NCBI GenBank assembly: GCA_025403435.1
Contig: CM046348.1
Span: 18,327,679 to 18,391,678, forward strand
DNA from: Artocarpus heterophyllus
Taxonomy: Eukaryota; Streptophyta; Magnoliopsida; Rosales; Moraceae
DNA: 64,000 bases
Direction: 5' to 3'
Shown: positions 1-11,058 of the stretch, piece after piece
Layout of the letters: every line of letters begins with the position of its first letter
Position numbering within the stretch: position 1 is the stretch's first letter
Translations under genes and position numbers: made by a program
The notes under the pieces: model-generated
Databases searched by the model: none
The model's input: only the letters and a program-made list of their open reading frames with translations
What the model was told of the DNA's origin: nothing

Positions 1-596
1 GATTTTGTCAAATCAAGCTTAGATTCATGAGGTTTTGGGTTCTACTAACTTAGATTGAAGGTTTCCTAAGCTCAAGAAACTCAAATTTCAACTTTCTAAG
101 AAAATCAAGAAATTTGGGAAAAAGTATGAAAATTTGAAAAATAGAGTAACAAAACTTGAATATGAGCTTGAATCAAGTTTGTGGTAGCTCTAAAGCATTC
201 CTAGGCTTCCAATCCAGCTTAGAATCAGGGCTTGAGGTTGAGATTTTGGAATGAAATTGAAAGGAAAGAGAGGGAGAGAGAGGCAATGTGAGAAAGGGAG
301 AAAGAGAGAGTCTGAGAGTGAGGAAAGAAGAGGAGAGGGAGAGAGGAATAAATAGAGAGAGGTGAGTGGTTTTCAGAGTGAAAACAGTGTCTTGCACATA
401 GTTTTCACAAAAAGGACATATTCAATATTTAACAAATTATTTTGTTTCAAAATTAAAAATAACAAATAAAAATAACTAAAAGTGATATAAATTTAAAAAC
501 ACCATAAAATATTTAAATTAAGTTCAAATTACATTAAGGCATACTAATCCATCATTTACACACTAATTATGCTTAATTAAATTTCAAGATGTTATA
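1..596 (-). repeat. Partial Ty3/gypsy LTR (inner end), element runs off the left edge
   Basis: The sequence parallels the end of the F LTR at 59191-59657: the same purine-rich tract (about 255-365), the same approach 'cacactaat..tgcttaattaa', and the same terminus, here GTTATA instead of GTTACA. The DNA after 596 does not resemble gypsy internal sequence (no 'ctctccacccc' PPT), so this is either the outer end of a minus-oriented element or a solo LTR. Only the last ~0.6 kb of a ~2.3-kb LTR is present. Family assignment is by eye comparison with F. Confidence 0.75.
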
Positions 597-1075
597 GTTT
601 TTCATTGACATTTTCTTTTTTCATGGTAATTAATACTTTGAAGAAGGAGAATGTCAACGAAGAGTCGTTCTCAGCAAACTCAAAAAAGACTAAGCAACTA
701 CTCAGATTACATGAGTGAAGACAAAATTAAAAATGAACATATTTTTTATTAATATATATTGTACACAATATGGTATTATCGTTTTTTAATTAATAATATA
801 TATATATATAGGTGGTTACCTTGATAGGCTAATATATTATTACAACTGTTTTTCTTTTTTGGATATAATAACCTATTTTTACAACTTAGATTCATATTCA
901 TTATGTTTTTTTTCTTTTTTTTCCGAGTAGTGAAGGCTCGATTTTCACTCACAAGAGACAATGACTAGCAAGTCTTTCCGAGTAGCAAGGCTCGATTTTA
1001 AAAATATTTTTATTTATACCATGGTATAAAAAGTTATGTTATACTGTCATTTATATTACATGTTTAAGTTGTGCA
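597..1075. other. Unassigned AT-rich spacer with (TA)n and a short direct repeat
   Basis: No coding pattern is visible. It holds a TA dinucleotide run near 796-811 and an imperfect ~24-bp direct repeat containing 'aaggctcgatttt' at 921-945 and 976-999. The last five bases, GTGCA (1071-1075), are the left target-site duplication of the copia insertion that follows. Confidence 0.6.
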
Positions 1076-2353
1076 TGTTAGACATGTATGCCCTAATGAG
1101 TAAAAATGAAATAAGTTTTTGGAGACATTTTTATCAATAAAGAATTTATTTATTATTAATATACCAAATCTTGTCCTCTTTACGTTCATATTTGTTGAAT
1201 GTATGTTAAGTAAACAAAAATCTGAGACTGTACATCTAAACCTTTAAGAATTGGGCATATGATGGACAAATTATGCGAAAGACACGATTCTTAAGGTAAT
1301 GGTCAAAATCATAAGATCTACAATCGAGGGAATAAAGTTGGGCACTTTATTCGTGTAAAGATTAGTATGTTGCCTATATCCCTATTGGAAGATGGTTTGT
1401 CTTGACCATCGAAGGTGGACTCCATGAATAGAAACATTGGTATGTTGTCATAGGTGACGATGTGTTGGATCAGGACATAAACTGAATTGATTTGGATTAA
1501 TAATTCTATCTCAGCAAATCGATTCACTTTAGACAATCATTTGTATTTAATCTTAATCCTGAGATGAATAGTGGGCCTGTTGTCTTCACTTGTGTCTTTT
1601 GATATACCAAAGGATGACACCTACATCTTAATAGTGGTATGCATGACGGTACATTGGAGGCATGACTCTTGATAGCATAGACCTATTATTCATAGATATG
1701 GAATCCATAGCTCCTCTTTAGGAGTAGTGATATCCTCTTTTATGCGTTATCCTGTATTTGAAAAACTTTAGCACACAACTATTTCGATGCATAGGTGTGA
1801 CCGAATGGTATACTGTCTTTGGATAGTGAGATAATGGAGCGTAAGATAAAAATAATCAGGAAGGTAAGACAAAGCTTGTCCTTAAGCCGATTATGGATAA
1901 TCTTATGGGGATACGATACACTATGATATGTCATGGAGACTTAGTTATACGGGCTTCATAATTCTATATAGTTTGAGAATGCAGCTCCAAGATTTTAGTG
2001 GAGCAGCGTTGGAGTTGATAATTATGAAATGTATATATGGGATATTGGGTTTCATAATTATCGAGAGCTTGAATTATATAGGTCTATTTGGTGCCCTTGG
2101 CTAGCTCATAACATCCTGTAATGATATGGTGTGCTTTTCCAATAATTGGTGACTAATGTCAGATTTATTAGATTGGTTGAAATTCGAAAGAATCAAATAA
2201 TTCATATCTATTTATTGGTTGAATTAATTTTTGTGACAAAATTAATTCAGGTTAAACTTGCTGAATTATTGGGATAAGATAATTCTTGTCTGTTAATCGG
2301 TTGATTTAATTTTGAATAAATTAAATCGAGATAAACTTGTAGAATTATTAAAT
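1076..2353 (+). repeat. Truncated 5' LTR of copia element B
   Basis: It begins TGTTAGACATGTATGCCCTAA and runs collinearly with the complete LTRs at 15011-17016 and 31162-33107 for about 1.28 kb of ~2.0 kb. It then stops near 'tagaattattaaatc' and is joined to an LTR in the opposite orientation. The TATA box and the downstream part of the LTR are missing, so this copy should not act as a promoter. Confidence 0.8.
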
Positions 2354-3113
2354 CAAAAAACTTACCATCCAAAGACAATATACCATTCGGTTACACCTAT
2401 GTATCCAAATAGTTGAGTGCTCTAGTTTTCCAATTACAGGATAACGCATATAAGAAGATATCATTACTCCTAAAGAGGAGCTATGGATTCCATAACTACG
2501 AATAATAGGTCTACGTTATTAAGAGTCATGCCTCCAACATACCAACATGTATACCACTATTAAGATGTGGGTGTCACCCTTTGGTACATCAAAAGACACA
2601 AATCAAGACAACAGGCCCACTATTCATCTCAGGATTAAGATACAAAACAAATGATTGTCTAAAGTGAATCGATTTGCCAAGACAAAATTATTAATCCAAA
2701 TCAATTCACTTTATGTCCCAATCCAACACATTGTCACCTATGACAACGTCCCAATGTTTCTATTCTTGGAGTCCACCTCTGATGGTCAAGACAAACCATC
2801 TCTCAATTGGGATATAGACAATGTAACAAGCTTTACATGAATAAAGCCCCCAACTTTATTCCCTCGATTGCGGATCTTATGTTTTAGACCATCACCTTAA
2901 GAATCGTGTCTTCCGCATTATCTGTCCAGCATATGCCCAATTCTTAAATGTTTAGACCGACGGTCTTAGACTTTTTTTTTCTTAACATACATTCAACAAA
3001 TATGAACGTAAAGAGGACAAGATTTGGTATATAAATAATAAATAAATTCTTTATTGATAAAAATGTCTCCAAAAACTTATTAGATTTACTCCTTAGGGCA
3101 CACATGTCTAACA
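2354..3113 (-). repeat. Partial 3' LTR of copia element A, abutting the inverted LTR of B
   Basis: Read on the plus strand it ends CATGTCTAACA at 3113, immediately before A's polypurine tract. It covers the first ~760 bp (U3 side) of the family LTR. Together with 1076-2353 it forms an inverted repeat with arms of about 760 bp. The exact junction is uncertain by about 10 bp because of the poly-A stretch at 2353-2362. Confidence 0.8.
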
Positions 3114-3126
3114 ATCTCCCACTTGC
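3114..3126 (-). other. Polypurine tract of copia A
   Basis: The minus strand reads GCAAGTGGGAGAT immediately before the 3' LTR. The same tract sits at 34859-34871 in element D. Purine-rich, directly adjacent to the LTR: the expected plus-strand primer site. Confidence 0.75.
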
Positions 3127-3151
3127 ACTAAGTGAGTAAATACGAAAAATC

Positions 3152-6100
3152 TCACATCCCCATAGCTTCCACATGCTTCTCGAAGACTCTCCCAGTAAGT
3201 GTCTTTGTAAATGAATCAGCTAAATTGTCCTCTAACGCGATCTTGCACACTGTGACATGCTCGCCCTCCATGAAGTCCTTTATCGCATGATACTTTCGAT
3301 CAATATGCTTACTCTTCTTTTGAAATCTTGGCTCCTTAGCATTAGCTACCGCCACACTGTTATCAGGAACTACCTCAAGATCCCCAAGGAATTTACGTAG
3401 CCACACTGCTTCTTTCGAAGCATCACTAGCTGCCACATACTCGGCCTCTATCGTTGAATCCAAAGTACAATCTTGCTTGGTCCTTCTCCAACTGATGGCA
3501 CCGCCGCACAGAGTAAACATAAAACCCGAAGTCGATTTCTTAGAATCCAGATAGGATTGAAAATCCGAGTTAGTATAGCCTAGAGGAGTCAAGTCCTCAC
3601 CCGAATACACAAGCATATACCCTCGAGTCCTTCTTAGGTACTTGAAAATATGCTTTACTACAACCTAATAGTTTGGTCCTGGATCCGCCTGAAATCGACT
3701 TATGATCCCGACCGCATAACTAATATTCAGTCGTGTGCAAAGCATGACATACATGAGATAACCCATTGCCGAAGCATAAGGCACCTTCTTCATGTATTCT
3801 CTTTCTTCATAAGAATTTGGAGAGTCTTTCTTAGAAAGAGTAATTCCAGACCTAGATGGTTACCCATCTTTCTTGGAATCCTGCATTGCAAACTTCCTGA
3901 GAATTTTATCTATGTAGCCGGCCTGGGACAAAGCTATCATTTTGTTCTTCCTATCCCAAAAAATCTAGATACCGAGAACAATATTAGCCTCTCCCAAGTC
4001 CTTCATATCAAACTGCTTGGTCAACCATAATTTGACCGATGACAACGCCCCAACGTCATTGCCAATTAGCAATATGTCATCTACATAGAGTAGTAAAAAA
4101 ACCACCTTCCCATCTTTAATGTGTTTATAAACATATGGCTCATCCACATTTTGTCAGAACACATAAGTCTTGATCACCTGATCAAATCTTATGTTCTAAG
4201 AACGAGAAGCCTGCTTAAGTCCATGAATTGACTTTAATAGCTTATAAACCTTACCCTCTTGATCCATGACCTTGAACCTATCTGATTGTTTCATATAAAT
4301 GGACTCATCAAGATAGCCATTCAGAAAAGCCATCTTGACGTCCATCTATCAAATCTCGTAGTCTACAGCGGCAACTATGGACAAGAGAATCCGGATGGAC
4401 TTAAGCATGGCTATAGGCGAAAAGGTTTCCTCATAATTAATTCCTTCCTTTTGTGTATAACCCTTAGCTACTAGTCTAGCCTTAAAGGTTTCATCCTTTC
4501 CATCAACTACTCTTTTTCTCTTCTAGATCCACTTACACCCTATGGGTTTTCCCCCTTCGGGAAGATTCACAAGCTCCTAGACCCGATTAGTCTCCATATA
4601 CTTCATCCTGATTAGTCTCCATATACTTCATCTCTATGTTCATGGCCTCTATCCAAAGTTTTGAATCAACATCCTCCATAGCTTCTGTGTAAGTATAAGG
4701 ATCTCTGTCATGTTCATCCGGTTCAACCAAGAAGGCTTCCCCATTGAACATATACCTTTCGGGTTGACGCCCGATCCTCCCACTACGCCAAAGCCCTTGA
4801 GGTTGTTAGGTTTGCTTGGTTTTTCTACACTTATTGGAACGGTTTCATTCGAAAACTACGAAGTGATTGGATCACTCCTTAACTCCTCAAGTACCACTTT
4901 GCTTCAAGGTTAAAAGTTGTCCATGTAACTCTCCTAAAGGAAAGTTGCATTAGTTAAAACCACAACTTTATTTTCCTTTGGGTTATAAAAATAACCCCCT
5001 TTTGTCCCTTTTGGATATCTTACAAACACGCAAACTTCAGAACATGCTTCCAGCTTATTCGGATCCTTAAACAGGATGTGAATATGGTTTAAGGATGTCT
5101 ACCTTCCCATCCACAACTCGTGAGGAGTTTTAGGGACCGATTTTGAAGGCACATTGTTCAAAAGATAACATGCAGTTTGTGGTGCATATCCCCAAAAGGA
5201 TAAAGGCAATGACGAATAACTCATCAAGTTCCTGATCATGTCTAATTAAGTCCTATTCTTTCTCTCCGCTATGCCATTCTGCTGTGGAGTACTTGACGTA
5301 GTCAAATGGGATAAAATTCAATTCTCTAATAAGTGTCCCAAGAACTCTTCAGAAAGGTATTCCCCATCTCGATCGGATCAAAGTGCCTTGATGGGTCTAC
5401 TCAATTGCTTTTCCACTTCAGCCCAAAACTCCCTGAACTTGTCAAAAGTTTTGCTTTTGTGGTGCATCAAGTACACATACCCATACCTTGAATAATCGTT
5501 AATAAAAGTGACGAAGTACTCATGCCCTCCTAGTGCCTGGATGTTCATCGATCTGCAAACATCACTATGTACAAGTTCTAGAACCCCTTCGGCCCTATTG
5601 CCCTTAGACCCGAATAGTCTTTTGGCCATTTTACCCTCCAAACAAGGTTCACATTGTGGTATAGATTCCACCTTTAAGTGACTTAAAGGTCCATCCCTTA
5701 CCAACCTTTGAATCCTATTCAGGTTAATATGACCAAGGCGTAAATGCCAAAGATAAGTCCTATTAGAGTGAGAAGTTTTAAGTTTTTTAGAGTTATTATC
5801 ATTTATCTCAGCATTAAGTAATAAGTCCATCTTAGGTTTGATAAAATATAGGTTATTTTGCATCCATCCAAAACAGATAAAAGATTTGTTTTTACGAGTT
5901 ACCACTTTATCATTAAAAGAAACCAAATAGGAGTCTTTAAATAAATAAGATACAGAAATTGAATTCCTTTTAAATTTAGGAACATAAAAACAATCTTACA
6001 AAAATAAATTCCTATAATTATCAAAATTAAGATGGACTTCTCCCACTACTTCTGGTGAGACCAAGGATCCATCGCCCATCCAAAGCATGAAGTCCTCATG

Positions 6101-7051
6101 TAGCAGACTTCTTGTTTATTTGAACCCCTGTAGAGAAACACAAACATGATAAGTTGCACCGGAATCTATGACCCAAATGTCACTTGATTCCTTAACCAAA
6201 CAAGTTTCTAAATATAGAAGATCACACCTGCCTCCTTTGGAAAGGAAGTCCGTGCAATGCTTCTTGATATGCTCGACCTTCCCACAGAAGAAGCACTTAA
6301 GCTTCTTCGGGTTCTTCTTCTCCTTTTTCTTGCTCTTGGTGCTAGCAAGAATAGAAGATTTCCCATTCTTGGCCCGTTGCTTCTTTCCATTCCCAGAGTT
6401 AGGATTGGAACCAGAAGCAGCTACTATGTTGGCCTCACCACCCGCAAGAGACTCCCTGATCAACAGTTCGAACTCTTGTAACTGTTTCATCAATTTTGTC
6501 AAGGTCATATCCCATCTATTGCTTAAATTAAAAGTAGCTTTAAACGGAATAAATTCCTTTGTCAGAGTTTCAAAGACCATAGTCATTTGAGTTTCAGCAT
6601 CGATGTTGGCTCCATTGGTTTGAGCCTCAGTGAGGTAACCCATGACCAATATCATATGCTCCTTTAGAGATGTCCCCGGTCTCTGTCTACAGTTAAGAAG
6701 TTTTCAAAGCACCCCTTGCCGCTTTGTTATGGCTTGGCCTCCAAACATATCCTCAAGATTATCCAAGATCTACTTTGCAGTCTCATAATCCTGATATTGA
6801 GCCTGCAGCACATTATTCATACTGGCCATAACATAGCAGTGGGCCTGATCATTAGCATCTTTTCAGCAATCATACACTTGGAATTGCTCATTAGTTGAGT
6901 CTCCCGTAGGCTCCGGAAGACAGGGGGTTGTTAGTACATATTTCAGTTTCTCAAAGGACAAGACGATATCCAGGTTCTATTTTCAGCCATTATAGTTCTC
7001 ACCGGTTAATAGGTTTTTGTCAAGTATCGATGATAAAGCATTTTTAGACAT
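3152..7051 (-). pseudogene. Copia A gag-pol polyprotein, decayed
   Basis: One ~1300-codon gag-pol in Ty1/copia order, broken by stops and frameshifts. The start is the ATG at 7051, shared with C (29249) and D (38809). Gag (about 6100-7050) ends in an intact CX2CX4HX4C knuckle (CFFCGKVEHIKKHC). Protease follows with DSGAT near 6160. The GAG-pre-integrase/integrase segment is 5378-5926 (HLRLGHINLNRI; first catalytic Asp kept in VHSD). Reverse transcriptase (about 3965-4680) keeps LLLYVDDILL. RNase H (3152-3616) has EAEYVAASDASKEA but has lost 30 bp in frame, between LEVVP and DNSV. Cannot be translated as one protein. Confidence 0.9.
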
Positions 7052-8695
7052 TTTTAATCTACAATAAATAATCATGTAGCAAACATAAGCAAACATATAA
7101 TAATAATTTAGTAAGTTAACACAATCATATAAAAAATACAAATGTGTTTATGTGTTAAAACCTTAAAAATATCACAACCTTGCAATGATAATTCCCAACT
7201 CAGAATTCAACAAGCTCCTATGGGGAGTTATGCCAAATTCAATCAGGAACACGGATTCCATCCTGATTAATATATGCCATCCAAGACCTGTATGATCCAG
7301 CATATATTAATAATCGTTTCTTTGGCCACAAATTTTATTAATAGAGCTCCTAGGGGAGGTTAATAATAAAATTAACGTTAGTGTACAACCATCGTTTCAA
7401 TATTTTATCAATGATATATAATCACCACCTAGGGGTGTGCAACCATAAATCATGCTAAAATACCTTATCCTCTCAGAGATCCAATCTAGTACATGATAGA
7501 AATCCCTTTCTAGGGGTTGGGACTACCATGTTCTGCCTATGAACCAACAATGGAGGCCTAAGGTCCTCTCTTCAAAAACCATCTCCCACACAATCTTTTG
7601 AAATCAAGGTTTTATTTTAAAGATATATATGAACAATTTTAATATGAGCGGCACTCCCTATTCTATATGACATGTTTTCAATATACATGGCAAATCATAT
7701 TATAATGCAGACAAGCAAAGCTACAAGCAAAATAATAAATAACCATAATATTATGGCTCCATCCTAGAGAATAGAAAACTAAGATTACAAGAGAATAATT
7801 GATACATATAATCGATTCTTCATCCTTGAATCCTCAAGCTGTACCCTTCTTTATGTAATACCTATCTTCAAGTCTTCAATCTTGTATAAATCGAATACTT
7901 CATATTTCTGGTCATATCCAAATTTAATGTTTCTTAGAATTGTCCCAAAAATAAAATTAAAACTGCACTAGAAAAACTACACATTTTCTAGAAATTTTCT
8001 AGCCTTGGTCGGCTGGCCGATCTAGGTGATTGGCCTACCAGTCATGCTTCATCGGCGTACTGATTTGGAAGATCGGCCTGCCGACTCACGATAGTTCTGC
8101 CTGCCGCCAAAGCTGCCTAATTTTTGCCCCACTGATGGCCTGTCGAACCACACGTCTGGCCTGTCGATCTGTGACCATCGGCTTGCTGAACTGTGTGGTC
8201 AGCATGTCGATCGAGTAGAAATTTTCATTCCAGAAAATACAATTTTTAATGCCATTAATCAATTTTATTTTCAACAATTCAAAAACATAAAATTAGAGAC
8301 TCGTGAAATACCTAGGAGTGCGATCATCATTCTTCTAGATCCATCTTCTCCAAATAATTATTTAATTACAAAATTCTTACAAATTTAAAATAAATAATAA
8401 TTCCTAGACGGAGATGATAGTCCGCTATGTAATTACATGAAAAACCTAGATATACATTCTAACCTTTAAGGAACCATAACCAGTATAAATTAATTAATAA
8501 ATAATTAAATAACAATTTAATCAACTATAATTAATTAATAAACATTCACCATTTAATCCATGACAACATTAAAAATACATAGAAACCTAGAGTGCCAACT
8601 CTCTATAAAATTAAATTCAAGCATAGGAGAGATTAAGATCACAAAATTTATACATATAACATGATCACAAACTCGTAAATTTATGTAAAAACTAT
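7052..8695 (-). other. Untranslated leader of copia A, between PBS and gag
   Basis: About 1.65 kb with no coding pattern on the element's strand. The same leader precedes gag in C (29250-30925) and D (38810-40510), so it is a fixed part of the family. It contains a GGCCTGCCGA-type motif cluster at 8006-8213, described separately, and stretches conserved among all copies around 7200-7600. Confidence 0.7.
8006..8213. repeat. GGCCTGCCGA dyad-motif cluster in the copia A leader
   Basis: Several variants of TCGGC-CT-GCCGA within 210 bp, for example 'atcggcctgccgac', 'ggcctgtcgaacc' and 'ggcctgtcgatc'. The sequence is clearly more GC-rich than its surroundings. Homologous clusters occupy the same leader position in C and D. 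Confidence 0.7.
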
Positions 8696-8708
8696 GTCTC
8701 TAATACCA
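8696..8708 (-). other. Primer-binding site of copia A (tRNA-iMet type)
   Basis: The minus strand reads TGGTATTAGAGAC two bases inside the 5' LTR. It matches the plant initiator-Met type TGGTATCAGAG except for one C-to-T change. Confidence 0.7.
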
Positions 8709-9100
8709 ATTATTGGAATAAGAGTACGCAGCAAAATTTTAAAAATTTTCCATCAGAGTATTTTTTAAAACACAAGTTTGATATGATATATGCATAAATT
8801 AACCAGATCTTACTAATCTTTGTATGCCGAAGAACTTCCGTAATCCGTGAAGAGAAGTAACGTTCCAGAAGAGCCTCAACCAACTGGTCTTCTTTGCTAT
8901 TCTCTATCTACGACTAGAGTGAGTGTGGGCTCATGCATACAGCTCTTCCACCAAGTGACTCTCCTTCCAACCAATTGAGAGAACCCAAAGCAAGTGTTCG
9001 TGATTTGTGAACAAAAGCTCTCATGGAGTTTTCAAATTCTCACTAGTAGAGTATCACTCTTAATCTCTCAATTGATTTAAATAACTTGTGAGACTCACCC

Positions 9101-9110
9101 CCTATTTATA
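9101..9110 (-). promoter_or_regulatory. TATA box of copia A 5' LTR
   Basis: TATAAATAGG on the minus strand. The same position is occupied by TATAAAAA at 16618-16625 (B), TATATAAA at 32697-32704 (solo LTR), TATATAAAG near 33284-33292 (C) and TATAAACAGG near 40914-40923 (D). Confidence 0.6.
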
Positions 9111-9229
9111 GAGGTTAGGTCTAGGGTCAGTCCTTATCAGATAAGGTCTCAAAAATTTGAATCAGAATTAAATTCGGATTAATATCTGATGAAATCCACG
9201 CAAAAATGCATGATTTTTTTTTCGCGCAT

Positions 9230-9288
9230 AGGCAGGCTGATCTGTCTAATAGGTAGGCCGAACTTGAGGATCGGCATGTCGAACTGCC
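9230..9288. repeat. Dyad-motif cluster in the copia A LTR
   Basis: It holds 'aggcaggctgatc', 'aggtaggccgaac' and 'tcggcatgtcgaac', variants of TCGGC-AG-GCCGA, about 120-180 bp upstream of the LTR TATA box. B, C, D and the nested solo LTR have a cluster at the same place. Confidence 0.65.
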
Positions 9289-10720
9289 AAAAAAAATCTT
9301 AGCAAATCTATTATTTTGCACCTGAGGTTCCATAGGATAAAGTCTTAGTTTTAATTCAAATAATCCAATAGATAAGTTATCTAATTAAAACAACTTTATC
9401 TAGATAATCTCTAGGAAAATAATTGAATTCCTAATAATTCTACAAGTTTATCTTGATCTAATTATTCAAAATTAAATCAACCAATAAACAGACAAGAATT
9501 ATCCGTTTTTATCAATTCAATAAGTTTATCTTGAATTAATTTTTATCACATAATTAATTCAACTGATAAACAGACATGAGTTGTTTAATTCTTTCAAATT
9601 TCAACCAATCTTATAAATCCGACATAAGTTATCAATTATTGGAAAAGCACGTCGTATCGTTACAGGATGTTGTAAGCTAGCAAAGGGGACCAAATGGACC
9701 TATATAGTTCAAGTTCCCGATAATTATAAAACCCAATATCCCAGATATACATTTTATAATTATCAACTCCAATGCTACTCCACTAAAAGCTTGGAGATGC
9801 ACTCTCAAACTACATAGAATTATGAAGCCCATATGGCTAAGTCTCCATGACATATCATAGTGTGTCATATCCCCATACGATTATCCATAACTGGCTTAAG
9901 GACAAGTTCTGTCTTACCATCCTGATTATTTTTATCTTACATTCCATTATCTCACCATCGAAAAACTTACCATCCAAAGATAGTATACCATTCGGTTACA
10001 CCTATGTATCCAAATGGTTGAGCACTCCAGTTTTCCAATTACAGAATAACGCATATAAGAGGATATCATTACTCCTAAAGAGGAGCTATGGATTTCATAT
10101 CTATGAATAACAGGTCTACGCTATCAAGTGTCATGCCTCCAACATATCAGCATGCATACCACTATTAAGATGTGGGTGTCACCCTTTGGTACATCAAAAG
10201 ATACAAGTCAAGACAACAGGCCCACTATTCATCTCAGGATTAATATACAATACAAATGATTGTTTAAAGTGAATTGATTTGTCCAGACAGAATTATTATT
10301 CCAAATCAATTCACTTTATGTCCTGATCTAACATATTGTTACCTATGACAACGTCTCAATGTTTCTATTCATGGAGTCCACCTCCGATGGTCAAGACAAA
10401 CCATCTCCCAATTGGGATATAGACAACATAACAATCTTTACATGAATAAAGCGCCCAACTTCATTCCCTCGATTGCGGATCTTATGTTTTAGACCATCAC
10501 CTTAAGAATCATGTCTTCTGCATAATATGTCCATCACATGCCCAATTCTTAAAGGTTTAGACCGACAGTCTCAAACTTTTATTCTCTTAACATACATTTA
10601 ACAAATATGAATGTAAAGAGGACAAGATTTGGTATATAAATAATAAATAAATTCTTTACTGATAAAAATGTCTCTAAAAACTTATTACATTTTTACTCCT
10701 TAGGGCATACATGTTTAATA

Positions 10721-11058
10721 GGTTATGCACTCACATTAATTTTATTATTAACCTCCCTTAAGAGCCCTGTTAATAAAATTAATGGCCAAAGAAATGATTA
10801 TTAATATATGCTAGATCATACGGGTCCTGAATGGCATATATTAATTAGGAGGGGATCCGTGTTCCTGATTAAATTTGGCATGACTCCTCTAGGAGCTTGT
10901 TGAATTCTGAGTTGGGAATTATCATTGTAAGGTTGTGATATTTTCAAAGTTTTGACACATAAATACATTTGTATATTTTTATATGATTGTGTTGTCTTAC
11001 TAAATTATTATGATGTGTTTGCTTATGTTTGGTATATGATTCTTTATTGTAGTTAAAC
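10721..11058 (+). other. Leader remnant of copia B
   Basis: It begins abruptly with 'ggttatgcactcac', which corresponds on the opposite strand to A's leader near 7375-7395. The PBS, the 5' LTR end and ~1.3 kb of leader are missing. Non-coding up to the gag start. Confidence 0.75.

Larger units (their letters stand above)
8711..10720 (-). repeat. Complete 5' LTR of copia A
   Basis: About 2.01 kb, from TATTGGAATAAG (degenerate TGTTGGAAAAA) at 8711 to CATGTTTAATA (degenerate CATGTCTAACA) at 10720. The minus-strand TATA box is TATAAATAGG at 9101-9110. A dyad-motif cluster at 9230-9288 lies about 120-180 bp upstream of it. The LTR's outer end is joined directly to the internal region of element B in the opposite direction, with no host DNA between. 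Confidence 0.85.

Noticed and set aside
173..397. Leu/Ser/Phe-rich open frames (173-397, 51990-52190, 58718-58975, 59266-59457)
   Set aside because: These are translations of the purine-rich tract of gypsy LTRs, read on the CT-rich strand. Low complexity, no start context, not conserved.
6168..6590. 140-codon plus-strand frame, with similar ones at 28377-28790 and 11519-11779
   Set aside because: Antisense shadows of the gag zinc-knuckle region of copia A, C and B.
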